Assembly: GCA_022799355.1 (NCBI GenBank)
Contig: JAAWOG010000045.1
Coordinates: 1-32,026, forward strand
Source of the DNA: Lachnospiraceae bacterium
GTDB taxonomy: Bacteria > Bacillota > Clostridia > Lachnospirales > Lachnospiraceae
DNA: 32,026 nt
Direction of reading: 5' to 3'
Part shown: positions 16,266-22,254 of the stretch, one piece after another
Position numbering within the stretch: the first letter of the stretch is position 1
How the letters are laid out: each line of letters starts with the position of its first letter
The notes under the pieces: generated by a model
Databases searched by the model: none
What the model was told of the DNA's origin: nothing
What the model saw: only the letters and a program-made list of their open reading frames with translations
Program-made: the position numbers and the translations under genes

Positions 16266-16324
16266 TTGAACATATGAATAAGTGTTCATATGTTCAATAT
16301 ACTACCGCCGTCCGGATTTGTCAA
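16266..16324 (-). promoter_or_regulatory. Promoter and ArsR/CadC operator of the metal-efflux operon
   Basis: On the minus strand TTGACA (16324-16319) and TATATT (16301-16296) are 17 bp apart. A perfect inverted repeat with 13-base arms, TTGAACATATGAA and TTCATATGTTCAA, separated by six bases, lies immediately downstream and overlaps the -10 by two bases. This is the classic SmtB/CzrA/CadC operator form (TGAA-N6-TTCA within an ATAT...ATAT context). It sits about 85 bp before the repressor start codon. Confidence 0.9.
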
Positions 16325-16332
16325 CCACTTTT

Positions 16333-16389
16333 AAAAAAATATTCCCCCCTCTTATCAAACATACATCTCTGTCTGATAAGAAGGGGGAA
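16333..16389 (-). terminator. Intrinsic terminator of the GH3-like gene
   Basis: The arms TTCCCCCCTCTTATCA (16342-16357) and TGATAAGAAGGGGGAA (16374-16389) are complementary with one mismatch. On the minus strand they are followed by TATTTTTTT (16333-16341). It starts 22 bp after the stop codon of the gene at 16411 and lies directly against the -35 of the metal operon promoter, insulating the two units. Confidence 0.85.
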
Positions 16390-16410
16390 ATTAATTAACA
16401 TGTTATTATG

Positions 16411-18021
16411 TTATTCTGCCGGCAATTCCGCACCGGCATCGCCGGACTCCGGCGTACCTTCCATGCCGCCTTCCGCTCCCAGTACGCCGTCAACTCTGTC
16501 CTTATATTTTACACGATAGATCCGCATCAGGGATTCATCAATACGGCTCTCCTCCAGTGAACCGCTCTGTACCGCCTGCAGCAGCCCCGTATATGCCTCC
16601 TCAAACTTCTCCGGCATATAAATCATGTCAACGCCTGCGCGCAGCGCCTTCTCCGCCGCATCCGCGGAAGTATAATATTCCGTAACCGAACTTTCATTCA
16701 AAGCTCCTGTTATGATGATCCCATCATACGCCAGATTATTCCGAAGCAGCCCAACGGCTGTTGTGGAAAGACAGCAGGGCGTATTATCCCCTGTCACGTT
16801 TGGCGCCGATATGGTTCCCACCATAACAAATTCACTGCCTGCGGCAATGGCAGCCTGGTAAGCCGAAAACTCCGCCCCTTCCATATCAGCCTGGCTCCGC
16901 TGCGTATCCGCCATTCCGCTTTCGGTTGATTTTGTAACACCGCCCAAACCGGGGAAAGTCTTCACACAGGCACTGACGCCCTTTCCTGTCAGCCCCTGTA
17001 CATAAGCCGCCGCCATCTCTCCTACCTGTGCCGGATCGGAACCAAAACTCCTGTTTCCGAGAATGCTTTCCTCTGATGTTTTGACATCCGCTACCGGTGC
17101 CAGGTTCAAATTAAAACCATACTCCGAAAGATAAGCCCCCGTATTATCTCCCGCCTGAAATGCGCCGTCCACTCCGCCTGCCGATGCCATATCCGGTACT
17201 TCCGTCACGGAAAGTTTGGATGCCACCACGGAATTTTCACCGCCCTCTTCGTTCACAGCCAGAAACAAGGTCTGATCGATCAGCGCCGTATTGCTCAAAA
17301 GCTCTTTCAACTGATCATCACCGGTAATATTTTTTTCCGTATAGACAAGCCCGCCCACTTTATATCTCGTAAGCGCTTCCTTTGTGGTATCGCCTGCCTT
17401 TGTCACACTGTCCACACCGGTAAGCTGTTCCGGCGTTACCATAAATAATGCCGCAATTTTATCTTCCAAAGGCATCTCCGCAATTCTTGCGGTCACTATT
17501 TCATCTAAGGGACTAAGAGCCGGCTCCTCCGCCTGTCCCGTATTCTCAGGCGTATCTTCCAGTTCTACGGACGGCTCCTCTGACTCATCCAATGCCGCAA
17601 GCTGTTCCTCCTGCTCCTTCGCCTGTTTATTTTCCTGAAACTTTTGCAGGACCTTTTTCCCACCCAGAAAGCAGCCGCCGACCGCACCCGCAATCAGTAC
17701 GAGAACTACCGCATACGCAAGAATCTGGTTCCTGATCCGGCGCGCACGCCGACGGGCACGTTTTACGCTTTTATTATCCGGTTCATAGTCCTCCTCGTCG
17801 TCATCGTCTATTTCTTCTTCATCATCTTCCTCGTCGTCGTCATCTTCATATTCCTCATCATCGTCATCTATCTCGTCTTCGTCGTCATATTCTTCGTCGT
17901 CTTCCTCATCATCGTCATCTTCATACTCATCTTCTTCATATTCCTCATCCTTCGCAAAAAGACGCCTCTTTTTTAATTCTTTCTCTGAACTTTTGTTTTT
18001 TCCCGCTTTTGTTTTTTTCAT
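16411..18021 (-). CDS. Membrane-anchored glycoside hydrolase family 3-like protein, probably catalytically inactive
   Basis: 536 aa from the ATG at 18021, which has GAGGAAATT directly upstream; a GTG 13 codons earlier lacks a ribosome binding site. Layout: short basic start, an extreme Asp/Glu-rich tract (about residues 25-80), an Arg-rich patch, one membrane helix (about 98-118), a coiled and acidic linker, then a GH3 (NagZ-like) barrel from about 170. The barrel is recognisable (GGVTKSTESGMADTQ, ALRAGVDMIYMPEKFEEAY, ESRIDESLMRIYRVKYK). However, the NagZ KHFPGHG motif reads KTFPGLG, the nucleophile Asp of the T-D-A/D-L segment is Gly (IIITGALNES), and the Asp of D-Q-E-G-G-R is missing (VNEEGGENS). 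It probably binds cell-wall sugar or acts structurally outside the membrane. It has its own terminator. Confidence 0.85.
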   Translation of the reverse strand: MKKTKAGKNKSSEKELKKRRLFAKDEEYEEDEYEDDDDEEDDEEYDDEDEIDDDDEEYEDDDDEEDDEEEIDDDDEEDYEPDNKSVKRARRRARRIRNQILAYAVVLVLIAGAVGGCFLGGKKVLQKFQENKQAKEQEEQLAALDESEEPSVELEDTPENTGQAEEPALSPLDEIVTARIAEMPLEDKIAALFMVTPEQLTGVDSVTKAGDTTKEALTRYKVGGLVYTEKNITGDDQLKELLSNTALIDQTLFLAVNEEGGENSVVASKLSVTEVPDMASAGGVDGAFQAGDNTGAYLSEYGFNLNLAPVADVKTSEESILGNRSFGSDPAQVGEMAAAYVQGLTGKGVSACVKTFPGLGGVTKSTESGMADTQRSQADMEGAEFSAYQAAIAAGSEFVMVGTISAPNVTGDNTPCCLSTTAVGLLRNNLAYDGIIITGALNESSVTEYYTSADAAEKALRAGVDMIYMPEKFEEAYTGLLQAVQSGSLEESRIDESLMRIYRVKYKDRVDGVLGAEGGMEGTPESGDAGAELPAE

Positions 18022-18080
18022 AATTTCCTCATTTTTTGATGCTTGTCCTTTACTTTCCACTGCTCATTACCTACGTGGAC

Positions 18081-18089
18081 ATGATACCA
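18081..18089 (-). promoter_or_regulatory. Candidate extended -10 promoter of the GH3-like gene
   Basis: On the minus strand TGGTATCAT fits the TGn-TATNNT extended -10 form, about 60 bp upstream of the ATG at 18021 and just after the terminator at 18151-18187. No convincing -35 is visible. If real, the gene is transcribed separately from the repeat-bearing unit upstream. Confidence 0.4.
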
Positions 18090-18150
18090 TATCTTGTTGC
18101 AAATTTCCATATGAAATAAGTTCTAAAGCAAAAAAGTTCTCGTACGTTGT

Positions 18151-18187
18151 AAAAGAGGGTACCAGTCTTTTCAACTAATACCCTCTT
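18151..18187 (-). terminator. Terminator closing the repeat-bearing transcription unit
   Basis: On the minus strand AAGAGGGTA (18187-18179) pairs perfectly with TACCCTCTT (18161-18153) around a 17-base loop, followed by TT. This gives a CTCTTTTAC tail. It lies at the far end of the unit started by the promoter at 19090-19117. Confidence 0.65.
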
Positions 18188-18224
18188 CTAAACTATGCTG
18201 TCCAATGGTTCAACCTCCATTTTA

Positions 18225-18269
18225 TTACGTCAATCTATATGAAGTTTTGGCCTTCTGCTTCCTTTCCAT
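18225..18269 (-). CDS. Possible 14-residue peptide (MERKQ...) near the end of the repeat-bearing transcript
   Basis: The ATG at 18269 gives MERKQKAKTSYRLT and then TAA TAA. The first five residues fit the M-x-x-K-Q start of the unit 4 and unit 8 frames, and a purine-rich GCAGAGAGA precedes the ATG. The Y-G-P core is absent. It could be a diverged further unit or coincidence. A following frame from 18220 (MEVEPLDSIV) ends at the terminator. Confidence 0.2.
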   Translation of the reverse strand: MERKQKAKTSYRLT

Positions 18270-18382
18270 TCTCTCTGCTATGTACCTTTGTACCGTAACG
18301 TTTCTTCTTTTCTTTCCTTCTCTTTTCGTTACCTTTTCAGATGTACTCGTCCGCTTCAGTTTGTTTCCGGTTCCATATTCTT

Positions 18383-18520
18383 TTATGGTAAAAATTTATG
18401 TTTTAGGTGGCCCGTACCTCCTTTGCTTAGATTCCATGATTTATATATTTCATCGGTGTTCACCGCTGTACCACTAATTCTGACTTCCCCTCCGATCTTT
18501 TTGCGATCATCAGGTTTCAT
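18383..18520 (-). CDS. Possible 45-residue small protein in the repeat-bearing transcript
   Basis: An ATG at 18520 opens a 45-codon frame beginning MKPDDRKKIGGEVRISGTAV and ending HLKHKFLP. It overlaps repeat unit 8 in a different frame. A weak AAGAG lies about ten bases upstream. It has no recognised motif, is basic and shows no signal peptide. Given the A+G-rich composition it may be chance; it is listed because it is the longest minus-strand frame found inside the predicted transcript. Confidence 0.2.
   Translation of the reverse strand: MKPDDRKKIGGEVRISGTAVNTDEIYKSWNLSKGGTGHLKHKFLP
18396..18437 (-). CDS. Possible 13-residue peptide of repeat unit 8
   Basis: The ATG at 18437 gives MESKQRRYGPPKT then TAA. 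It has the same length and spacing as the unit 4 peptide although the two units are about 480 bp apart and differ at many bases, including the Gly codon (GGG against GGA), the Tyr codon (TAC against TAT) and the stop (TAA against TAG). There is no ribosome binding site upstream of the ATG. The segment AAAGGAGG inside codons 5-7 is itself a perfect Shine-Dalgarno sequence, but here it is not followed by an ATG. Confidence 0.3.
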   Translation of the reverse strand: MESKQRRYGPPKT

Positions 18521-18871
18521 TGTATTCTCTTATCCTTATATTTCGATTCCGATCTTCCCCACTTATTCTCTGCTGACCTATCTGTTCAGCAGGATTCTCA
18601 GTCTTCCCCTTGCTCTGATCTGCCTCCTGGTTTGTACCGTCTTCTCGATATTCTGATTTTGAGTTTACTTTTAATGGCCCATTGGTCTATACCACCTTTA
18701 TCATGTTTTATTTTATTTCTCTATCCTGTTTCTTTATTTTTGATCAGGGCTGAACTTTCATCCGTCCATTGCCCCTTTACCTTTCTTATTCTATTTTTAC
18801 TTTTTTGAGCTTTCTCTTACCTGCCCATTGGTCCGTACCTCTCTTGTCCTTTTCTTCTTTAAGCCTTCCTT

Positions 18872-18913
18872 CTACTTGTCCATTGGTCCATACCACCTTT
18901 GTTTTCGTATCAT
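18872..18913 (-). CDS. Possible 13-residue peptide of repeat unit 4
   Basis: An ATG at 18913 opens a frame reading MIRKQRWYGPMDK and then TAG. It aligns without gaps with the 13-residue frame of unit 8 (MESKQRRYGPPKT), sharing M1, K4-Q5-R6, Y8-G9-P10 and the stop position. No good ribosome binding site precedes it (CCGGA only). Units 2 and 3 have the same start region (ATG or GTG) but are one base short in an A5 run, so their ATG frame leaves the Y-G-P frame. A single -1 slip there would restore a 13-residue product. Real translation is unproven. Confidence 0.3.
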   Translation of the reverse strand: MIRKQRWYGPMDK

Positions 18914-19089
18914 TCCGGTTTTAATTTACTTTTTCATCGGACCATACCGCCTTTGTTTTTGATCACTCCGGTTTTAATTTACTTTTTCATTGGACCGTAC
19001 CGCCTTTGTTTTTGATCATTCCGATTTCAATTTACTTTCTCATTGGACCGTACCGCCTTTTCTTTTTTGTTCTCTCTGTTTATGTTTCC

Positions 19090-19117
19090 ATTATAGCACC
19101 TTAAATATAATTGTCAA
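19090..19117 (-). promoter_or_regulatory. Near-perfect sigma-70 promoter driving the repeat-bearing unit
   Basis: On the minus strand TTGACA (19117-19112) and TATAAT (19095-19090) are both exact consensus hexamers with a 16-bp spacer. They are flanked by A/T-rich sequence upstream like an UP element. Predicted transcription starts near 19083 and enters repeat unit 1 about 23 bases later. This is the strongest promoter by sequence in the window. The 227 bp between it and the LUD gene (19118-19344) are A+T-rich; nothing further was recognised there except the LUD ribosome binding site. Confidence 0.85.
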
Positions 19118-19344
19118 TACATTTTTTTAAAAATCTTTAAATTTTTTTATTCTTTTTGAATCAGGTATGATTTATTTGATTTTTCAGAAAATTCTGACAA
19201 TTTATCAGTTTTCTATACCGGTAATCCACCGCTATCCGCCTCTTGCTTTCCGGCTGCTTTTATACTACACTTAAAAAAACGCTGCTGTTCTATGAGCAGA
19301 ATGCCTCTTTTGGGGCCAAACTATCATATAAGGAGAATACTGTT

Positions 19345-19980
19345 ATGAATCATTTACAAACCGCTTTCAGCGCCGCCGTGCCCGGCGTCATTATGAATCT
19401 GAAAAAAAGAAACATCGATGCTTTCTATTATGAAAATTCTAAAGCCATGGTCGAGGATATTCTGACAAAAATCCCTGCCGGCAGTTCCATCACCTGGGGC
19501 GGATCGGAATCCGTGACGGAGTGCGGTCTGATGGACGCCATCCAAAATGGTTCTTATACGCTGCTTGACCGCACCTGCGCAAAAACGCCGGAGGAGCGGC
19601 GGGAATTTTATGGCAAAGCAGTTATGGCGGATGTCTTTTTGATGAGTACCAATGCCATTACATACAACGGCGAACTGATCAATATCGACGGCAACGGAAA
19701 CCGCCTTGCCTGCCTGATGCAGGGGCCGAAAGAAGTCTTTATTATCGTCGGCATGAACAAATTTGTCGGTTCCATCGAAGAAGGCATACACCGAATCGAA
19801 AACATTGCCGCTCCCGCCAATGTACAGCGCCTGCAGAAAGAGACGCCCTGCCACACTCTCGGCAGATGTGCCCACTGCTTCTCCGCAGAGAGCATCTGCA
19901 GCCATACGGTAATCACGAGACGCTGCAGCCAGCCCGGCAGAATCAAGCTGTTTATCGTAGCGGAAAATCTGGGTTATTAA
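19345..19980 (+). CDS. LUD-domain protein (DUF162, lactate-utilisation related)
   Basis: 211 aa from the ATG at 19345, chosen for AAGGAG nine bases upstream; the open frame extends 34 codons further but without a ribosome binding site. SSITWGGSESVTECGLMDAI and ADVFLMSTNAITYNGELINI are typical of the LUD (LutC/YkgG-like) fold. The C-terminus carries a Cys cluster, TPCHTLGRCAHCFSAESIC followed by RRC, likely to bind a metal or Fe-S cluster. LutC-type proteins take part in lactate oxidation complexes, but single-gene LUD proteins like this are common in clostridia with unknown role. The gene stands alone with its own terminator and no lutA/lutB neighbours. Confidence 0.88.
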   Translation: MNHLQTAFSAAVPGVIMNLKKRNIDAFYYENSKAMVEDILTKIPAGSSITWGGSESVTECGLMDAIQNGSYTLLDRTCAKTPEERREFYGKAVMADVFLMSTNAITYNGELINIDGNGNRLACLMQGPKEVFIIVGMNKFVGSIEEGIHRIENIAAPANVQRLQKETPCHTLGRCAHCFSAESICSHTVITRRCSQPGRIKLFIVAENLGY

Positions 19981-19995
19981 AGATTACGAATTATA

Positions 19996-20039
19996 AAAAA
20001 AGAACCATTTCGTATATACTGCGAAATGGTTCTTTTTTT
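19996..20039. terminator. Bidirectional intrinsic terminator
   Basis: AAAGAACCATTTCG and CGAAATGGTTCTTT form a perfect stem around a nine-base loop, with an A run before and a T run after. It can end the LUD gene on the plus strand and the chemotaxis receptor gene on the minus strand, which converge here. Confidence 0.92.
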
Positions 20040-20071
20040 ATTTACCTTTATATATTTTTCATTGATGCATA

Positions 20072-21772
20072 CTAATCTTTCAGCTTAAACTGTTTCTCCA
20101 GATTAGACATGGTCTCAGCCTGTGCAAGCATTTCCTGGCTGGTTGCGGAAAGTTCCTCAGCCGCAGCGGAGTTGGACTGCACGATCTCGGAAATCTGATT
20201 GATACCGATCTCTACCTGTCCCATGGATTCTGCCTGTTCGGAAGAAATCTGCGCCAGTCCGGAAACCGTTCCGGCAATATGGTTCACACCTTCCACTACT
20301 TCCGCAATAGCACCTGCGGCATGACCTGCCACATTGTTTCCATCCTCGATCTCCTGCAAAATACCTTCGATCAGACGACGGGTATCCACTGCCGATTTAC
20401 CACTCTGATCAGCCAGTTTGCCGATCTGGTCAGCTACAACCGCAAAGCCCTTGCCCGCTTCACCTGCTCTTGCAGCTTCAATGGATGCATTCAGAGATAA
20501 CAGGTTTGTCTGGCTCGCAATATCTTCAATTTCAGAAATGATATTTCCGATCTGCTGAGAGGTTTCGTTGATACGTCCCATAACCTCCATCAGTTTTTCC
20601 ATCTCACCACGGCTTACATCCGCTTTCTCGGAGTATTCCTGAGCCTGGTCATAAGATTCTTTTGTCTTCTGTGCGGTATGGCCTACTGCTTCGCTGATAT
20701 TCGCAATCGTAGCCTGCAGTTCTTCCACTGCACCCGCCTGATCCGTAGCACCTTCCGCGAGAGACTGTGCCGCTTCCGCAAGTCCGCTTGCACCTACGGA
20801 TACCTGTTCTGATACGTCTCTCATATTATGTAAGGTCTCGTTCATCTGATTGATCGTATTATCCATCCCCATCGCGATCGCTGTCAGATCACCGATAAAC
20901 ATTTCCGGATACTGAGATGTTACGGTCCAGTCGCCGGCTGCCAGACCTGTCAGAGCCTGCTTCAGATCCTGGATTACACCGCACAATACACGGCTCATCT
21001 CTTTACCTGACTTCAGCATATCACCGACTTCATCCGGACGGTCATATACGGGGAATTCACTTTCCAGATCACCCTTTGAAAATCTGTCAAACCGGTCAGA
21101 CAACGCTATAAGAGGTTTTGCGATACCATTTGCAACCTTAACGCCCAGGTTCATTGCAATAACCACACCCAGAACAACAAGGACAACATTTATAGCAACA
21201 ACCGCATATACTACAAACTCCAGTAACTTACTGAGTTCGGCACCCTTATTTGTCTTGGTCTCCATAATGGATTCCATATAGCAATATGCTTCCTTGTAAG
21301 AATCCGCCATTTCCGTATACGCAATTTCCTGCGCCTGGGCTCCCTGTTCGTCGTCTCCGGAAGCACCCATTTCCTGTACCCTGGCTTCAACCTCAAAATA
21401 CTTATCTACCGCTGTCTCAAGCTGGGCAAAAGTTTTTATTGCTTCATCAGTTACCAGTCCTTCTCCTACCGCAGCCATCTCTGTGTCAAACTGAGCTCTC
21501 ATCTCATTATAATTCTTATACACTTCATCGACTATTTCAGGATCGTCATAACCGATAATAGCACGGGTGCAGCTTCTTAAATCCGCAAAATGCGTCATCA
21601 TTCTGCCCACATCCCCCTGCGCAAAACCATAATTCACCAGAGCATCAGCATACTGACGTCCCATTACAAATGATGCAATAGCAGCAATAATCCCGGCGGT
21701 ACTCAATAACGTCGCCACAATCAGGAAACTTGTGGTCAGTCGTTTTTGAATCCTCATACTTGCCAAATTCAT
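20072..21772 (-). CDS. Methyl-accepting chemotaxis protein
   Basis: 566 aa. A first membrane helix (about residues 13-37) is followed by a four-helix-type extracytoplasmic sensor (about 38-185), a second helix (about 186-208) and HAMP (about 210-262). A long coiled signalling domain ends with the conserved hairpin tip [20 protein letters not shown] and [20 protein letters not shown]. It would sense an external ligand and control CheA at the membrane; the ligand is unknown. GGGAG lies seven bases upstream of the ATG and a promoter is visible at 21823-21851. It stands alone between a terminator and its own promoter. No flagellar or che genes are in the window. Confidence 0.95.
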   Translation of the reverse strand: MNLASMRIQKRLTTSFLIVATLLSTAGIIAAIASFVMGRQYADALVNYGFAQGDVGRMMTHFADLRSCTRAIIGYDDPEIVDEVYKNYNEMRAQFDTEMAAVGEGLVTDEAIKTFAQLETAVDKYFEVEARVQEMGASGDDEQGAQAQEIAYTEMADSYKEAYCYMESIMETKTNKGAELSKLLEFVVYAVVAINVVLVVLGVVIAMNLGVKVANGIAKPLIALSDRFDRFSKGDLESEFPVYDRPDEVGDMLKSGKEMSRVLCGVIQDLKQALTGLAAGDWTVTSQYPEMFIGDLTAIAMGMDNTINQMNETLHNMRDVSEQVSVGASGLAEAAQSLAEGATDQAGAVEELQATIANISEAVGHTAQKTKESYDQAQEYSEKADVSRGEMEKLMEVMGRINETSQQIGNIISEIEDIASQTNLLSLNASIEAARAGEAGKGFAVVADQIGKLADQSGKSAVDTRRLIEGILQEIEDGNNVAGHAAGAIAEVVEGVNHIAGTVSGLAQISSEQAESMGQVEIGINQISEIVQSNSAAAEELSATSQEMLAQAETMSNLEKQFKLKD

Positions 21773-21822
21773 ACCAAAACTCCCTCACTTTCGTATTTTA
21801 ATAACTTCTTTACTTAAACAAT

Positions 21823-21851
21823 ATTCTAGTTCAAAAGTATTTTTAAGTCAA
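21823..21851 (-). promoter_or_regulatory. Promoter of the chemotaxis receptor gene
   Basis: On the minus strand TTGACT (21851-21846) and TAGAAT (21828-21823) are 17 bp apart, about 50 bp before the start codon. Confidence 0.75.
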
Positions 21852-21922
21852 GCAGTATCTGCAAAAGAAACATCCTATATTTTCCATCCGAAAAACAAAT
21901 TGATAAATGCATAAAATTTTTG

Positions 21923-21951
21923 TTGACAGGGAAATCCGATAATGGTAAGAT
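21923..21951 (+). promoter_or_regulatory. Promoter of tRNA-Leu
   Basis: A consensus TTGACA (21923-21928) is followed after 17 bp by TAAGAT (21946-21951); an overlapping GATAAT is an alternative -10. The tRNA begins 15 bp downstream. Confidence 0.75.
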
Positions 21952-21966
21952 AATATTTGTGGTTGA

Positions 21967-22050
21967 GCGGAAGTGTCGGAACTGGCAGACGAGCAAGACT
22001 AAGGATCTTGTGGTGGTTACACCGTGTGGGTTCAAGTCCCATCTTCCGCA
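21967..22050 (+). tRNA. tRNA-Leu, anticodon AAG
   Basis: 84 nt with a long variable arm. The acceptor arms GCGGAAG (21967-21973) and CTTCCGC (22043-22049) pair fully, with discriminator A at 22050. The anticodon stem CAAGA/TCTTG encloses the loop CTAAGGA, giving anticodon AAG (codon CUU). The T arm GTGGG-TTCAAGT-CCCAT is normal. The 3' CCA is not encoded (GTTTG follows). The variable-arm hairpin and A discriminator are typical of leucine tRNAs. The following 138 bp to 22188 hold no recognisable feature. Confidence 0.93.
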
Positions 22051-22188
22051 GTTTGTTTTAAGTGCTGAAAGCCTTGATTTTTCTAGGTTTTTAGCTCTTT
22101 TTTATTGTTCATACGGCCTGTTCTTTATCATCGGTTTTATTCCGGCAATATTGTAATCCCCTCCGGCTTTTAAAATAAAGGCAAACAA

Positions 22189-22221
22189 AGAGGTTATCAG
22201 AAAAACCATCTGACAACCTCT
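22189..22221 (-). terminator. Terminator of the phosphorelay operon
   Basis: The arms AGAGGTTATCAGA and TCTGACAACCTCT pair with one mismatch around a seven-base A-rich loop. On the minus strand the loop is T-rich and the stem is followed by TTGTTTG. It is 33 bp past the stop of the last operon gene (22255). Confidence 0.7.
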
Positions 22222-22254
22222 ATCCCAATTATCTTTCCGCTTTTTCAGTCTGCC

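Larger units (their letters stand above)
18396..19060 (-). repeat. Tandem array of eight related mini-units (about 53-87 bp spacing, last one 271 bp away)
   Basis: Minus-strand cores occur at 19060-19032, 19007-18979, 18954-18926, 18900-18872, 18845-18817, 18784-18758, 18699-18671 and 18424-18396. Start-to-start distances of the first five are 53, 53, 54 and 55 bp. The core is AAAGGNGGTAYGGNCCRATG. In units 1-7 the ATG is followed by exactly two codons and a stop (stops TAA, TAA, TAA, TAG, TAA, TGA, TAA). In the ATG frame the core reads R-R/W-Y-G-P-M-x-x-stop in all but degenerate unit 6 (unit 7 reads RWYRPM); unit 8 has Pro for Met but the same stop position. Variable core bases fall mainly at third codon positions (TAC/TAT, GGT/GGA/GGG, CCA/CCG). 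Units 1-3 are near-identical over their full length; others are diverged. Confidence 0.75.
18151..19083 (-). ncRNA. Predicted ~0.93-kb transcript without an ordinary gene, carrying tandem mini-units
   Basis: The interval is bounded on the minus strand by a near-consensus promoter and a hairpin terminator, and holds no long open frame on that strand. The predicted RNA is A+G-rich, as mRNAs in this window are, while the DNA is more A+T-rich than its neighbours. It contains the repeat array (18396-19060), several tiny frames with ATG starts, a hairpin CTGCTGA/TCAGCAG (about 18570-18592) and a short CGGTG-AA-CACCG stem (about 18452-18463). Plus-strand frames across it (66-122 aa) are hydrophobic, lack ribosome binding sites and are the complement of a purine-rich strand. 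Whether it acts as RNA, as a multi-peptide message, or is decayed sequence cannot be decided by eye. Confidence 0.5.

Noticed and set aside
17644-17976. Plus-strand frame encoding a highly hydrophobic Ile/Val/Phe protein
   Set aside because: It is the exact complement of the GAY/GAR-rich polyacidic tract of the GH3-like protein; no ribosome binding site or family match.
18205-18656. Plus-strand hydrophobic frames of 90 and 122 codons in the repeat region
   Set aside because: They read the pyrimidine-rich complement of the predicted purine-rich transcript, have no ribosome binding sites and no motif, and run against the strong promoter on the other strand.
18671-19060. CRISPR-like periodicity of about 53 bp
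   Set aside because: The conserved core is followed by intervals that are themselves near-identical between units 1-3 rather than unique spacers. Core copies drift, spacing grows to 87 bp, and no cas gene is near.
22051-22188. Possible further tRNA or small gene after tRNA-Leu
   Set aside because: No second cloverleaf can be drawn and no frame with a ribosome binding site is present.
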